This document shows positions 27,253 through 37,842 of a stretch of DNA of 64,000 bases, in pieces. This stretch comes from Termitomyces sp. T153 (lineage: Eukaryota; Basidiomycota; Agaricomycetes; Agaricales; Lyophyllaceae). Location of the stretch: the NCBI GenBank assembly GCA_018296165.2, contig JACKQL020000014.1, positions 124,001-188,000 on the forward strand, read 5' to 3'. Each line of letters opens with the position of its first letter. Within the stretch, counting starts at the first letter, position 1. The notes beneath the pieces were generated by a model, which was not told the DNA's origin, ran no database searches, and worked only from the letters and a program-made list of their open reading frames with translations. A program made the translations under genes and the position numbers.

Positions 27253-27627
27253 GTCTAGCTTGTGATTCTATGCATAGTTTTTCAATCCAATTTGTTTGCA
27301 GAAAATGTTATCCTATACAATGCCAGACTTTATCTTGTATCTTGTATCCAGGTTGGGAGGAAAATACATGGACAGAGTAAGTTTTCTTGTTATTAACACT
27401 AGACACAATAAGTTGAGATTGGATCTGCATAATGAGTGAGGGATTGTGATGACTTGTATTTGAAAGGTCCACTAATGCTAAGCCATATTGTTTCTCAATA
27501 TATCAATATATCATCCTCAAATAATCCTTGCTTGAAACTTATTTATAAGGAAAATAATCTCTGAGGATTGCAACTATGGACCATTCTGGGATATCCTTTA
27601 TATTATTTGAAAGTGGTCACTAAGACA

Positions 27628-27867
27628 TTCCCTTACAAGGTCAGCCTACCCTTGACTTAGTACTGCATTCCCTCAGAAAGTCAACTTGCCCTGGGATCAA
27701 CATTGGTTCTCTTACAAGGTCAGCCTACTCTTGGACCAGTATTGGATTCCCACACAAGGTCAGCCTACCCTGGGACCAATATTGGATTACTTTAGAAAGT
27801 CAGGCTACTCATGGACCAACATTAGATTGCCTTAGGAAGTCAATCTACTCTGGGACCCACATTGAAT
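27628..27867. repeat. 40-bp minisatellite, six imperfect copies
   Basis: Six consecutive units of 40 bp or close to it, each built around AAGTCAGCCTACYCTGGGAC-like sequence and starting TTCCC or a variant. It lies 0.4 kb downstream of the Plavaka coding end and may be subterminal repeats of that element. That link is inference. Confidence 0.8.
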
Positions 27868-28072
27868 TCCAATTTCTGAGTTATATAGCATTGTAAGTCA
27901 CAAATAACACTTATTTTAGATGATTTACTAACTCTAAATCTGGCTAAACATTGAAATGGTAAGTCATACTTCTATTGACTAATATATCTAATTAAGAAAC
28001 AATAATTCTGATTTCCCTTTCCAACAGAATCAAGGTCATATTTGAGCAAGGAAATAATCATCTTGCTGATGG

Positions 28073-28255
28073 TTGTGTGATTGACCCACAGCCTTCAGAG
28101 GTTGCCCTTATACAGAGGCAAAACAGGAGGACAAATTGGTGAGGGTGCATGTAAAGGATTATGAGGTAGAGAATTGGATTAGCCAGAGTCAGTGTTTTTA
28201 TAGATGCAGAAAGGTGTAAGGGCAACCTCTGGAGGCTGTGGGTCAATCACACAAC
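28073..28255. repeat. Inverted repeat made of two LTR ends
   Basis: 28073-28113 is the reverse complement of the left end of the solo LTR (28215-28255) with few differences, leaving a spacer of about 100 bp. It looks like a second, truncated LTR in opposite orientation next to the solo LTR. Confidence 0.75.
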
Positions 28256-28584
28256 TGGCAGAGGGAGATCCAAAGTCTATTTAGTATCTACAAGAAGTTC
28301 TAGCATTCTAGCTACTCACCTGGCAGAGGGAGATCCAAAGAGAACAAGTCTGAGGATCCCCAATGCCAGTGTTCAGAAAATTTACTGGAAGTCACATGAC
28401 CCAAGCACATACATCACAGGGGCAACACTTGTCTGAATTATGGACAGAGAACCAGTGCAACCTGAGGGCTGAAACTAGGACCGATAGATAGGGAAAGGGA
28501 AGGAGAATAAAGGAAACTGTGATGGAGAGGATCTGACAGGAACTGGAGGAGGAGAAGGGGAAACAAGTGGGATGTCCCCTGACA
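28215..28584. repeat. Solo LTR, 370 bp, with perfect AAAGG target duplication
   Basis: Starts TGTAAGGGCAACC and ends CCCCTGACA. It is flanked by AAAGG at 28210-28214 and 28585-28589. It belongs to the same LTR family as the LTRs of element A (26209-26572) and of the element at 63142. Absence of any internal region between perfect target duplications indicates LTR-LTR recombination. Confidence 0.92.
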
Positions 28585-28589
28585 AAAGG

Positions 28590-29607
28590 AAGTTACTAGA
28601 ATAACAAGTAGGTATATGTGAATTAGAACAATGAAGAAAATTTAGGAAAATGATTATATGTGTTTGAAACTAGGGTAGAGTGCAAATTAGAAGAAGATGA
28701 AAAAAGATGAGAGGGAAGGTCATGAATAGGAAGGAGGTTCTGATGGTGTTACCCTGTGGGTCAACTCAAGAGTCTAGGCCTAGTGCTGGTATTGAATTGT
28801 GATGAAGTTGTGTTGATGGGAGAAACAGATCCATCAGTATTGTTTGTCAGCAAGGTAAATCTGGATAACTGGAGGGATCAAATGATAAAATCACCCCCAA
28901 TGGATCAATATAACAGAGGCAGAATAATATGAGATGTCAAGACTGGAGAAAAGACTGAATCTAGAGTTGAGTTGTTCCTACAGCTCAGTACTGGTGCAGC
29001 AAACCAAGAAGGATGGCCATAATCTGCCAGCCTGGCACAGTGAACCTATCTAGAGACTAGACACAACAAATAATGAAATCCCTCAGTGTCATCCACAAGA
29101 TGGAGGAAACAACTGTCATATTATGTGTACCTAGAGACAACAATTAATGAAACTATATAGTATGCATCAGTAACAGTGTAAGGTAATGAAACTATATGAC
29201 TTACTTCCTCAGTGCCATCCACAGGATGGAGGATACAACTGAGGGACTTATGTGACAGAGACACAACATAACAATGTAAAACATATGAGCATGAAGGAGG
29301 TGACAAAGAGAGCTACACTGCTGGCACTCAATTGTGTTTCCTTGGGAAAAAATCAAAAGGAAATCTATTATGCCATTTCATATGTGACAATTTCTGATGG
29401 AAAAAGTCTTTGAACAAAGGAAATATGCCTTTTTCTATAGTAAAAAGCTAGCCAAGAAACAGATGACAGGTTTCTTTGACTCTTTTTCCATTAGAAACAT
29501 TTTCTGGCCCCAGCAGTGCTACTAGGGTCAACAATCATGATTTTGACATTGACACTCTATGCAGGAGTAAAAAAACCTATCTAACCTAGTCTGGATCCCA
29601 GAATGAC
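28590..29607. other. CpG-poor debris before the host boundary
   Basis: No coding sequence recognised. A block of about 35 bp around CCTCAGTG(T/C)CATCCACA is present twice (about 29081 and 29206), so there is a local direct duplication of about 125 bp. A MITE-like element lies at 29316-29518. CpG reappears from about 29640. Confidence 0.4.
29316..29518. mobile_element. Possible short MITE with CACTGCTGG ends
   Basis: A 203-bp stretch whose ends, CACTGCTGG and CCAGCAGTG, are inverted copies, flanked by CTA on both sides (29313-29315 and 29519-29521). The inner TIR match is weak, so this could be chance. Confidence 0.3.
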
Positions 29608-29931
29608 CTAGAACCTGCACAGCTGAGGGAGCTCAAGAGAGAAATCAGCATCAGCATATCCCAGAGATTCCCGCTTAAACTCCTCAATCAGTGCGTTAAG
29701 TTCTGTAACCTGAGCAATCACTGTGATCTGCTTCCTCTTCCTCATCTGGATTCTTCTATCTTCATGACTTCTCTCTGCCATCTGAACAGTGGCAACAATC
29801 TTGGCGTCACACCCTTCAAACTTATAAGCCGAATCCGGATCTTCCCTCTCCTCCACATGTATGCTGAGCGCTGAGCGCTGAGGGGCCGGACGCGACGCGT
29901 AGGTCGTGTCGCTTACATGAAGGTTGATCAA
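29608..29931 (-). CDS. Small uncertain open frame at the repeat/host boundary
   Basis: A 107-codon minus-strand frame spanning the point where CpG content returns to host level. The central part is charged and helix-prone (RRIQMRKRKQITVIAQV). I do not recognise a family and no intron signals support it. It may be a remnant or a chance frame. Confidence 0.2.
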   Translation of the reverse strand: MINLHVSDTTYASRPAPQRSALSIHVEEREDPDSAYKFEGCDAKIVATVQMAERSHEDRRIQMRKRKQITVIAQVTELNALIEEFKRESLGYADADFSLELPQLCRF

Positions 29932-30110
29932 AGATTTTTGATCCGTGACATCTATTGCCCCGAAAATTTGAGAAGTTGATGGGATCGACTTGGACTAATC
30001 CGACCCTTAGACTCCAAAGCTTGGACCAAATACTGAAATTCGAAAATTGAATCTGCCCATTGTTGCGCAAACGGCTGGCATTGGGACCAGGACCCACCCC
30101 TTGCCCATGC

Positions 30111-31722
30111 ATGATGTCCTCGGAGTATGATGATGACCTCGACACTCTGCTTCGTACTACATTGCTGCCAGGTGATCCTGGCTACTACGAACTGCTTTGT
30201 CGGAGACTCAGATGGTGGGATTCAAACCGCGTCAGGTCGTGGTTTCTTGAACATGGCTACATCTTGTATCAGCGGCATCAATCTGAAATCGTAGAGTTAG
30301 TCATCGAAATGTACCCTCCTGGTGCAGAACCTCAAGAAAATGTGTTTCCTTATCCTTATGAAGGTGGTGGTTATAAGGGTGGTAATGGATGTGGTAATGG
30401 TTTTCCACCTTTTCACGCGTACACTGGCCATAGCGTTCGTACCCTATATTGCGATATTCAAAACTATGTTCATACAGTTTTCCGTGTTGGCAGGTCACAG
30501 TAAGTTTTGCTCAGAGTCGTTCGGGACGGCATGTTGCTGTGAAGGCAATTCTCGCTGGCAGTGAAGAGTTTCGCATCTTAAGATGCCTCCAGGAACAAGG
30601 AGTGCCACACTCGCTGGATGATTTTCGTAATGTGATACCAGTCCTGGATCTTCTTCCTTATGAAGGTCATTGGCTTGCGATTATGCCTAGGTAAACATGT
30701 CATCAATATCATCAGCTTTCAGTGAGCTGAAAGCTCGAGAACTAGATGGGGTATGATACCTCTGGGTCCTCCTTTGCAAAGTGTACATGAAGTTTTTCAT
30801 TTCATGCATTGTCTATTGAAGGCGCGGTTTTACCTTCCCCTTGCTCGAGCCGGTCCTTATTTCGATATTAGGGATTGACCTTCCTTCATGAACATAGAAT
30901 TGCGCACGGAGTACGTTACCCTACTCATATTTTAATCTTTCCTAATCCTTTCATCGGCTCAGGACATCAAGACAAGCAACATACTTGTCAATCATGTTGA
31001 CAGAGATTTTCATGACGATTTTAACCCTCTTCGCCGATTGCTACGCTCTCAAAGTAAATTGACATATGCCTTCTGTGATTTTGATGGCTCCACAATGTTT
31101 TCGCCCTCAATGTCTCTTGATGAATGTCGCCTCCCTAGTCATATTTCTTTCAACACATTGCCTGACCAAGTTCCGGCGGATACGTCACAGGGCGAGTTTG
31201 ATTTCAACCCTTTTGCTTTTGACGTTGGAATGCTAGGTGTCTTGTTCTGCCACAAGTTTCAGGTAGGCCAGCTTTTATGAACTATCCGGCCTGTGTCTAA
31301 AAGTAATCTAATTACATGTCTTGCAGCATCTGACGTGGACTGCTCCCATGCTGGCACCCTTACTTGACAGGATGACAACGCGATACATCCAACGGCGTTT
31401 TCAAGCCTCAGAAGCCCTACAATTTTTTGAGGAAGAGGTCCTCCCTAATACACCTGAACCCATACTGTCCTCGCGGCTACCGCCAGTGAGGGCAACTGGG
31501 TCCTACGACACTTTCGATCGGTGGGCAGGCCTTGATCCGAAGTTTGTGGACAAATGGACAGCTTTTCGCGAGCCTCCCGTTCCGCTTCACCTCAAGTTTT
31601 TGCGGCATATCTGTCTCTACCCCTGGATATTCGACGTCGTTAGTTCCGTACGCCGTATTGCTCGATTGATTCGCGTCCGCATGACGTTCTTCCGCAAGCT
31701 CAACTTACTATTACATCACTAA
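30111..31722 (+). CDS. Divergent protein-kinase-like protein
   Basis: Six exons, 30111-30434, 30494-30690, 30746-30821, 30872-30910, 30963-31262 and 31327-31722, give a 443-aa product without stops. The first junction (donor GTTCGT) is the least certain. ATG 30111 is chosen, with a second ATG directly after it. The kinase fold is shown by VAVKAI with the ATP-site Lys, HGDIKTSN (catalytic loop, Asp and Asn present, but HGD replaces HRD) and CDFD (metal-binding Asp present, but Gly of DFG is Asp). A typical Gly-rich loop is not evident. The C-terminal part (FDRWAGLDPKFVDKW, basic tail) is specific to this fungal family. Intron 3 begins GC (GC-AG), whereas copy A has GT there. It could be an active atypical kinase or a pseudokinase; substrate unknown. 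Confidence 0.85.
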
Positions 31723-32050
31723 TGGACAAGAACTTCGTGTGTATGTAGAGTCGACTAGCTCAGGCCGATCCTGCTGTTATGTAGTAACGTTCGAGCATAT
31801 GTCGCTCGTGTTCAAGTTCGCCGGCTCATGCATCTGCCACTAGCTGGTCTATACTCATGTCTTTAGCTAGGGTCAGCCATCCATATCGTTGCAACAGTAG
31901 AATTGTTGTAGTGGAATAAAATGCGTTCCTACGATTGTGAAAACGTGACCGGTAGCTATTTTGGGCAATCGACGTCCGACCTTAGGCTTCAGGTAGCTCT
32001 GCCCCTTGTTCTCTCCTTCTTAACTGAGCTCTATATTTACCACGGTTACT

Positions 32051-33040
32051 ATGGCCTTCCTGGAAAAATTTAAGAAGGGTGCGCAGAAAGCGCATTCAAC
32101 AGCATTCGCGCCAGCAACATCGCACAAGGCGGCAAGCGGCTTGAGGGCTCATGCAAGGATTTACCCTTCCTGGTGAGGCTGATAAGGCTGCTGGTATCCT
32201 AGACAGTGTCTTAGGTTGCAGACTTTTTTTTTCTGTCTCCCTTTGATATCACTCAATGTGCTGCGTCAGCCAATCCCGAACGACCAGAGTCGGCGTTCCG
32301 AAATTCAATTCCCAAACCTGTTTTGCAGCATGCACGAGGTGTGCTCTTGAAGTTTATGCTATAAGAGCGAACGATTACTGATTCACATATTGTCCGAACC
32401 TAGGTCTCAAAGCCGGTTTCGTTTTCTCGGGTATGGCTGGCCCTGGGATCGTTGTTGCGCGCCTCCCCGATGGTCCATGGCCCGCGCCTTTCTGCATCGC
32501 TACCAGTGGCCTTGGATGGGGTCTTCAGATCGGTGCAGATATTATAGACTTTGTCATCGTCAATAGTGAAGACGCCGTTAAGGCGTTTCTCAATTGGCGG
32601 CAACCTGACAATCAGCGGAAGCATCAGCGCGACAGCCGGCCCTATCAGTACGGGAGGCAGTGTCCAGGCGTCTTTTGCGCATCCAGCCCCAATGTTTTCA
32701 TATTCCCAATCAAAGGGTGTGTCCATCAGCTATTTATGTTCTACACCTCATCATTTATCTTCACTGCACTGATAACTGATGCCATATTGCTTTTCTAGGT
32801 TTCTTCGTAGGCACGTCACTCGAGGGACCTGCCCTTATTGAGTGCAAAGATGCTGATCATGATTTCTACGGTTCATCCGTCCCCGCCAAGGACATATTCA
32901 CTGGTCGTGTTCCATCCCCCGAAGTTGCATCACGGTTATATGGGATCATTGAGGCTAAAGAGCAGTAGAGACTGGACTTCCTGAGGAGTCATACGTCGGA
33001 CGTGAAACCATCAGACGGTGTTCGATCCTGACAGTCATTA
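32051..33040 (+). pseudogene. Broken SYLF (Ysc84-type) gene (copy B)
   Basis: Counterpart of the intact gene at 8139-9189. The start MAFLEKFKKGAQKA is kept. A 6-bp deletion follows (about 32090), then a frame-changing loss near 32145 in the region equal to SGSRDLM. The acceptor side of intron 2 has lost about 15 bp that encode LAVFQ in copy A (32405). Further differences change the frame near 32585, and TAG at about 32966-32968 interrupts the C-terminal part. The promoter-proximal sequence is still similar to copy A. Confidence 0.85.
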
Positions 33041-33293
33041 AGCGGGGCAAGGGCTTGAACCTACATTAACTCCCTTTACATTACGACCTTCCATCTTTTG
33101 TTGTTCCTTTCCCCGCATGTTCTTGATTTGTCTTACATACTTGTTTTCCATACTAAGTTGACCTAACCACACCCTCCCATTCTCTGTATCACCAATTGGC
33201 ATGGCACCTATCACGGTTTTAAATCATAATTATATTCCACAATACGATTATGAGTACAATAAGTAATAGAAATACATGGTATATGACATGACA

Positions 33294-33561
33294 TCTAAGA
33301 TCTCAACGTTGGTGAAGCGCTCCATGATGTCGGTCCCTCCCATCCTTCTTCCACCCGCAGTATATTGATCCTCCCCGGCCCTTCATAAATGCAATGTCCA
33401 GCCCCTCAAATACTATTGTTGCGGGCGGTTTACATGCAATAGAGGAACAGACTGAAATGCAGAGGATAAGTAGTGACTCGAGATCTCACGTTGTTTGATG
33501 TCCTTCCGAATAGATTGACATTGTAGTAGGCAGGGTAAATGTCTGATTACATACCTGATGT
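33294..33561. other. Host-like spacer, possible minus-strand gene end
   Basis: CpG-containing unique-looking sequence between duplication copy B and the Gypsy LTR. On the minus strand an open stretch ends in TAG near 33300, and a donor-like GTATGT occurs beside the Gypsy insertion point. No confident gene model can be made. Confidence 0.3.
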
Positions 33562-33793
33562 TGTAACGACGCGCTGCCAAGTCTAAACACGCGGTCACTA
33601 CCTCGGTACCTCTGGCTTCATCTTTATTCCGACATGACTATACTTTACTTACGTACAGCGTTTATACGATATATAATAGTGCGACATGTATCGTATACGG
33701 TAGATCCTCTCAATCTACAACTGTTCTGGTCGAAGGTCTCTGAGTTTCACTCTCTCTCGTGCGACGTTACCGTATCATCACGCAAACGTCACA
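33562..33793 (+). repeat. 5' LTR of Gypsy element B
   Basis: 232 bp, TG...CA, rich in CpG. Contains a TATA-like stretch (ACGATATATAATAG, about 33667-33680) that could be the element's promoter. Confidence 0.93.
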
Positions 33794-33927
33794 TATTTTG
33801 AACAGGAACAACTCCTAGCTTTTAGAACTTCATCACACTACTACTCCCGTTTTCTGGACGTCGCTGGTCTGATCAACCAGCCCCACCAACTACGTGAGTA
33901 ATCCCCAAAAAACTCTCATTACTAATT

Positions 33928-36678
33928 ATGGCCTATAGAACTCGTCTTCGCTCGGCGAAACTGGCACAACCTGCAGTGGTGCCCGTCGTCGAGGATGACC
34001 ACGAGCAGAGCTCAATTCAGGAAGTCTCCTCGCAGCTTACTGAACTGAGCAGCTCGACGGGATCGGCATATCCCTCAGCCGTGAGCACACAAGCCGGCGA
34101 AAGCCCCGCAGATAGAGCGGATACCCCTAGGTCTGTGACAGAAAGGGATGCCCATTTCAAAAAAAATGGAGGTACACTCGCTGGAGGAACACCTCGCGAG
34201 GAGGAGCACGGCGCTGACGAGCGTGGCGACTCAATCATTGATAAAGCAGTTGATAGCAATTACCCTGTCTTTAATGATAACTCATTTCATTCGGAATCGA
34301 CACCAGTATCGAACCGTAAAACGCATGCACTCCCGGGAAGAAGGATCCCTGAGGAAACAGTCAGTGAGTCAGAAGTAACTACTGAACTGGGGAGAACCGT
34401 CAACTTCGCCCGACTCTCCATGACGGATGAGGAGCGAGAACGTTACGACTGACGGACGGAACATGTCCGTCGGAATCGGGCTAGAGAAAATCAATTCTGG
34501 GGGACTGAAAATTTCCGCCAAGAGGACTCCGGATCGGAGGAAGTCTGTACCGATAAGGGGAAGGGGGCTGACCCACGCAACTGGGGTGGGTTGGACCTTC
34601 CTGAGGAGGAATTGGACCCTGGGTTTCAACAACAGATGTTCGGACTAAGGGAAAGCGAACTGACCCAGGGCGCCATTGGGAACGGTAATACACAAAACCC
34701 TGTGAAAGCTGAACCCGAGCTGGACTTCGACGCACCAGACGGGGAAGCCCCATCTCGGGAGGATATTAAACAATATTTACGCGACAAGCGAAGACTGGTC
34801 AAGGAACTGGACAAGCTAAAGCTAAAACAATCCAACAATAAAAGAAGAGGACGCGCAGGTTCTGTGCCAGTCTCTGATGAGCTAGCCCTCCTAATTGAAA
34901 AGGTCACAGGAGGGAGAAGCAAATTGGATCGGGGTCGCTACAGTAAGGGCACCCCACCATCCAAGAGAGATACACGGCCTATCGCTCAGATAACTGGAAG
35001 GAGCGCATTGGGCCAAGCTTTCAAGCGGCTGGAGAAGGAACCGAATGGAGACATGTCAGAACCATTGTCTAGCTCAGAACCTGACTCTGAGTCAGAGTCA
35101 GATTCGGAATCTCCTCCATCCTCATCCTCGGGAAGCTCAGGGGATGAGGAATTGTTGTCCGACTCCAAATCGACCACTAGTAGTGAAAGCTCCTTGAAGG
35201 GTCGTCGGGGCCGCCAACGTCAGAAGAAGGGGAAGGGTAGTAAAGGTCATAAAAGCAGCAAATCCAAGTCGCGCCGTAAGCACAATAAGCCCAGGACCTT
35301 GATTAAACCCACTCCACCTGAGAAATATGATGGGCAAGCCTCATATCGTAATTTCCAGAAATTTCTGACGCACGGCACTGCATACGTTAATTATGGCTAT
35401 GTAGAGAAGCGCTGTCAAGTTATGGTGCTATCAGAATTCTTAACAGGGAAGGCTTACATGTTCTACACGCATCGCATGTCCTTTGCACCACAGAAGTGGA
35501 CGTTGAAAAGCTTCTTCACTGAACTTTTCAACTATTGCTTCCCAATAGACTACCGCAATCAGCAGCGGGTCCACCTGGAAAGGCTGGAGCAAGGGAACAG
35601 ATCTGTTAAAGACTATGTGGCTGACTTGGACAAATTATTTACCATTGTAGAGTTGGATAGCCAATGTGCACGGATTGTAAAGCTATTCAATGGGTTCAGA
35701 CCTTCAATTTGCAAGTCTCTGCTTAGGGCTCACCTCAATCCCAAATGATCGGGGTGGGATGAAGTGGTTCAGGAGGTGGAGTACCAGGAGATGGCTGAGA
35801 ACGTGGACGTAGAAGAAGCATGTCAATCTCTCCCTGGGAATCAGCCAAACCACCAATCTTGGCAAGACAGGCGCCATGAGGGTCGCACTGATCAGCATGA
35901 CTTCCATAACCCTCCTAAACGAAAGGGCTCACCGTCGTTTGGAAAGAAAACCAATGAAACTCCCAGATTCTTGTCAATGAGGATGGGAATATCAACCCAA
36001 AAGACTCGTACCAAACCAGGATCATCCAGGCCAAAATGGTTGGCTAACGCGTCTGGGCCAAAGTACGCGTTGAGTAAGGAAGAAGAAGTGGAACTGAGGG
36101 CTGCAAATAAGTGCTTCCGGTGCAAGGAAGAAGGACACTTAGCTCGAAACTGTCCAAAGGCCCACGTTGCCAGGTCGACAGGTGACAGGCCCCCAGGAAT
36201 CAGTGCATATGGAATGTCCGTAAACCTGGAGGAAACCAAGCAGCTGAGGGGATCCAGTTTGGAAGAGATAACTGAGCTTACCGTTGGGGCTCTGAGCCTC
36301 TGGGATGCCATCAACAAAGAGGCATCCCACTGCAGTTCAGGCCCACCTAGCCTTCAAACAGTGTCAGCCAGTGTGGATGACGTCGAAGATCATTACACAG
36401 ATGCCTCACCAAATGATGGGTTGGTACAGGAGCTGTGGGGTGAACACCCCACAAACCTGAAAGAAGCCCAGCGGCCTGCAACTGGGTACTTGAGGACTTG
36501 AGACAACTGCCTACCTGAATGGTCAGATGTGGAGGCAGAATTTTTTGAGGAAGTGCATGTTATTGATCCAGTAAACCTTGAGGAATTCCCCTTCAAAGTC
36601 GCAAACATTGAGGAACAATTGGAATTGTTACAATTGATGGAAGGGCCTCGAAGTCATTTGGATGATGGCCTCTTGTGA
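33928..36678 (+). pseudogene. Gypsy element B gag with zinc knuckle (TGA-interrupted)
   Basis: Starts at ATG 33928 (MAYRTRLRSAK). The N-terminal half is low-complexity and acidic/Ser-rich. A Ser/Asp run (about 35060-35190) and a basic Lys/Arg/Ser run (about 35205-35300) precede the conserved capsid-like region (PPEKYDGQASYRNFQKFL to LERLEQGNRSVKDYV, about 35320-35700). The CCHC knuckle CFRCKEEGHLARNC is at about 36115-36156. Gag would package the RNA in cytoplasmic particles. The frame is stopped by TGA at 34450, 35746, 36499 and 36676, with no TAA or TAG. Confidence 0.88.
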
Positions 36679-37842
36679 GCCCTTGAATACATGCTAGAAA
36701 GCATGCAACCTTATCCTGGGGATCCCAGGAATGTGCTACAATTTTGGGGCAGGCGCTTCTCAGTGTATGCCATCTCAGATGAAGAACTGATTGTCATGGA
36801 TCTGGTACTAGACACTGACAGTTTCTTATCTATTCTCTGGGCTAATCAACACAATTTTGAAGTTGGATTATGGTATGCCACCCTATGTGCAGAACGCGCG
36901 GGGGTACCACTCACTCGCCACAGTTGGTTTCGAACTCGTCTATGTTGTAATGTCTGGGGTTGGAACGCCCATCAGGTACTGGAATTGGGCATAGGCTACA
37001 GCACCTCAGAACAACACAGATTGCATTTCGGCCAACGGTTTGATGTAGAGCCTACTGAAGGAGGAGAATTTATGATCTTGGATCATGTTAGTGGAGGTCA
37101 ATTCCAGATTCAGGCTGCTTGTCTACGGAACCCACATTTTGACATTGTGAGTTGGCTAGTGAAGTGCAACCTCAGGGGAGGCCCTGAGACAATAAAAGAA
37201 GACCTTGGGGAAGGGTTCCCCTGGCACCTGGAGGACCTGTTTGAGAACAGGGCTTTGGAACCACAACCAGGACCTGGTTGGGGTTCCTATTTCCCAAGAT
37301 TGGACTCATTCTGTTGGGAACTGGGTCTGTATGGGCAACAAGTGGAAGCGGGCACGTACCCAGCTGTGCAGTGGAACTCAGCCTATCCCAGAGATGTTTC
37401 TTGCTGGGTTCCCAAGCCACTGGTGATTGTAGCACACGTGAATGGACAGCCGGCTCATGCACTAATTGACTCGGGGTCACTGGGAGATTTTGTGTCTAGC
37501 ACCCTGGCTCAACAATTAATGCTAACAAAAAAGGAACTGAAAACACCTATTCCTGTACAATTGGCCATTCAGGGGTCACGCTCAAGGATAAATTTTGGCA
37601 CGATGGCTGAGTTTTGGTACCAGACTATCAGAGAGCAACGTTATTTTGACATGATCAACCTGTCGGGATACGATCTCATTTTGGGCACTCCGTGGCTATT
37701 CCAACATAAAATAACTTACAGGCTGAACCCACCCAGGGTCGTGGTTGGTAGTCCTACTTCACTGCCCCTGGTTGGAGATGGGGTCACTCAATTGGCCTCT
37801 TGTGCAATGCAGATGTACGAGGAGAACCTTGAAAAGATCTGA
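36679..37842 (+). pseudogene. Gypsy element B protease region
   Basis: 383 codons uninterrupted from 36691. The retropepsin active-site motif is ALIDSGSLGDFV (about 37455-37495), followed by QGSRSRINFGTMA and the second structural motif YDLILGTPWL (about 37670). The 250 residues before the active site are a family-specific spacer with many Trp. The Asp is intact. The segment ends in TGA at 37840, in frame with the RT. Confidence 0.88.

Larger units (their letters stand above)
30100..33293. repeat. Segmental duplication, copy B (kinase-SYLF pair)
   Basis: Direct-orientation copy of about 6240-9420 with the same gene order and intron positions. Copy B keeps the kinase and has lost SYLF, the reverse of copy A. 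Homology ends on the right near 33290 and on the left near the kinase start. Confidence 0.85.

Noticed and set aside
34986..35177. Asp/Ser-rich minus-strand frame
   Set aside because: Shadow of the Ser/Glu-rich gag on the plus strand.
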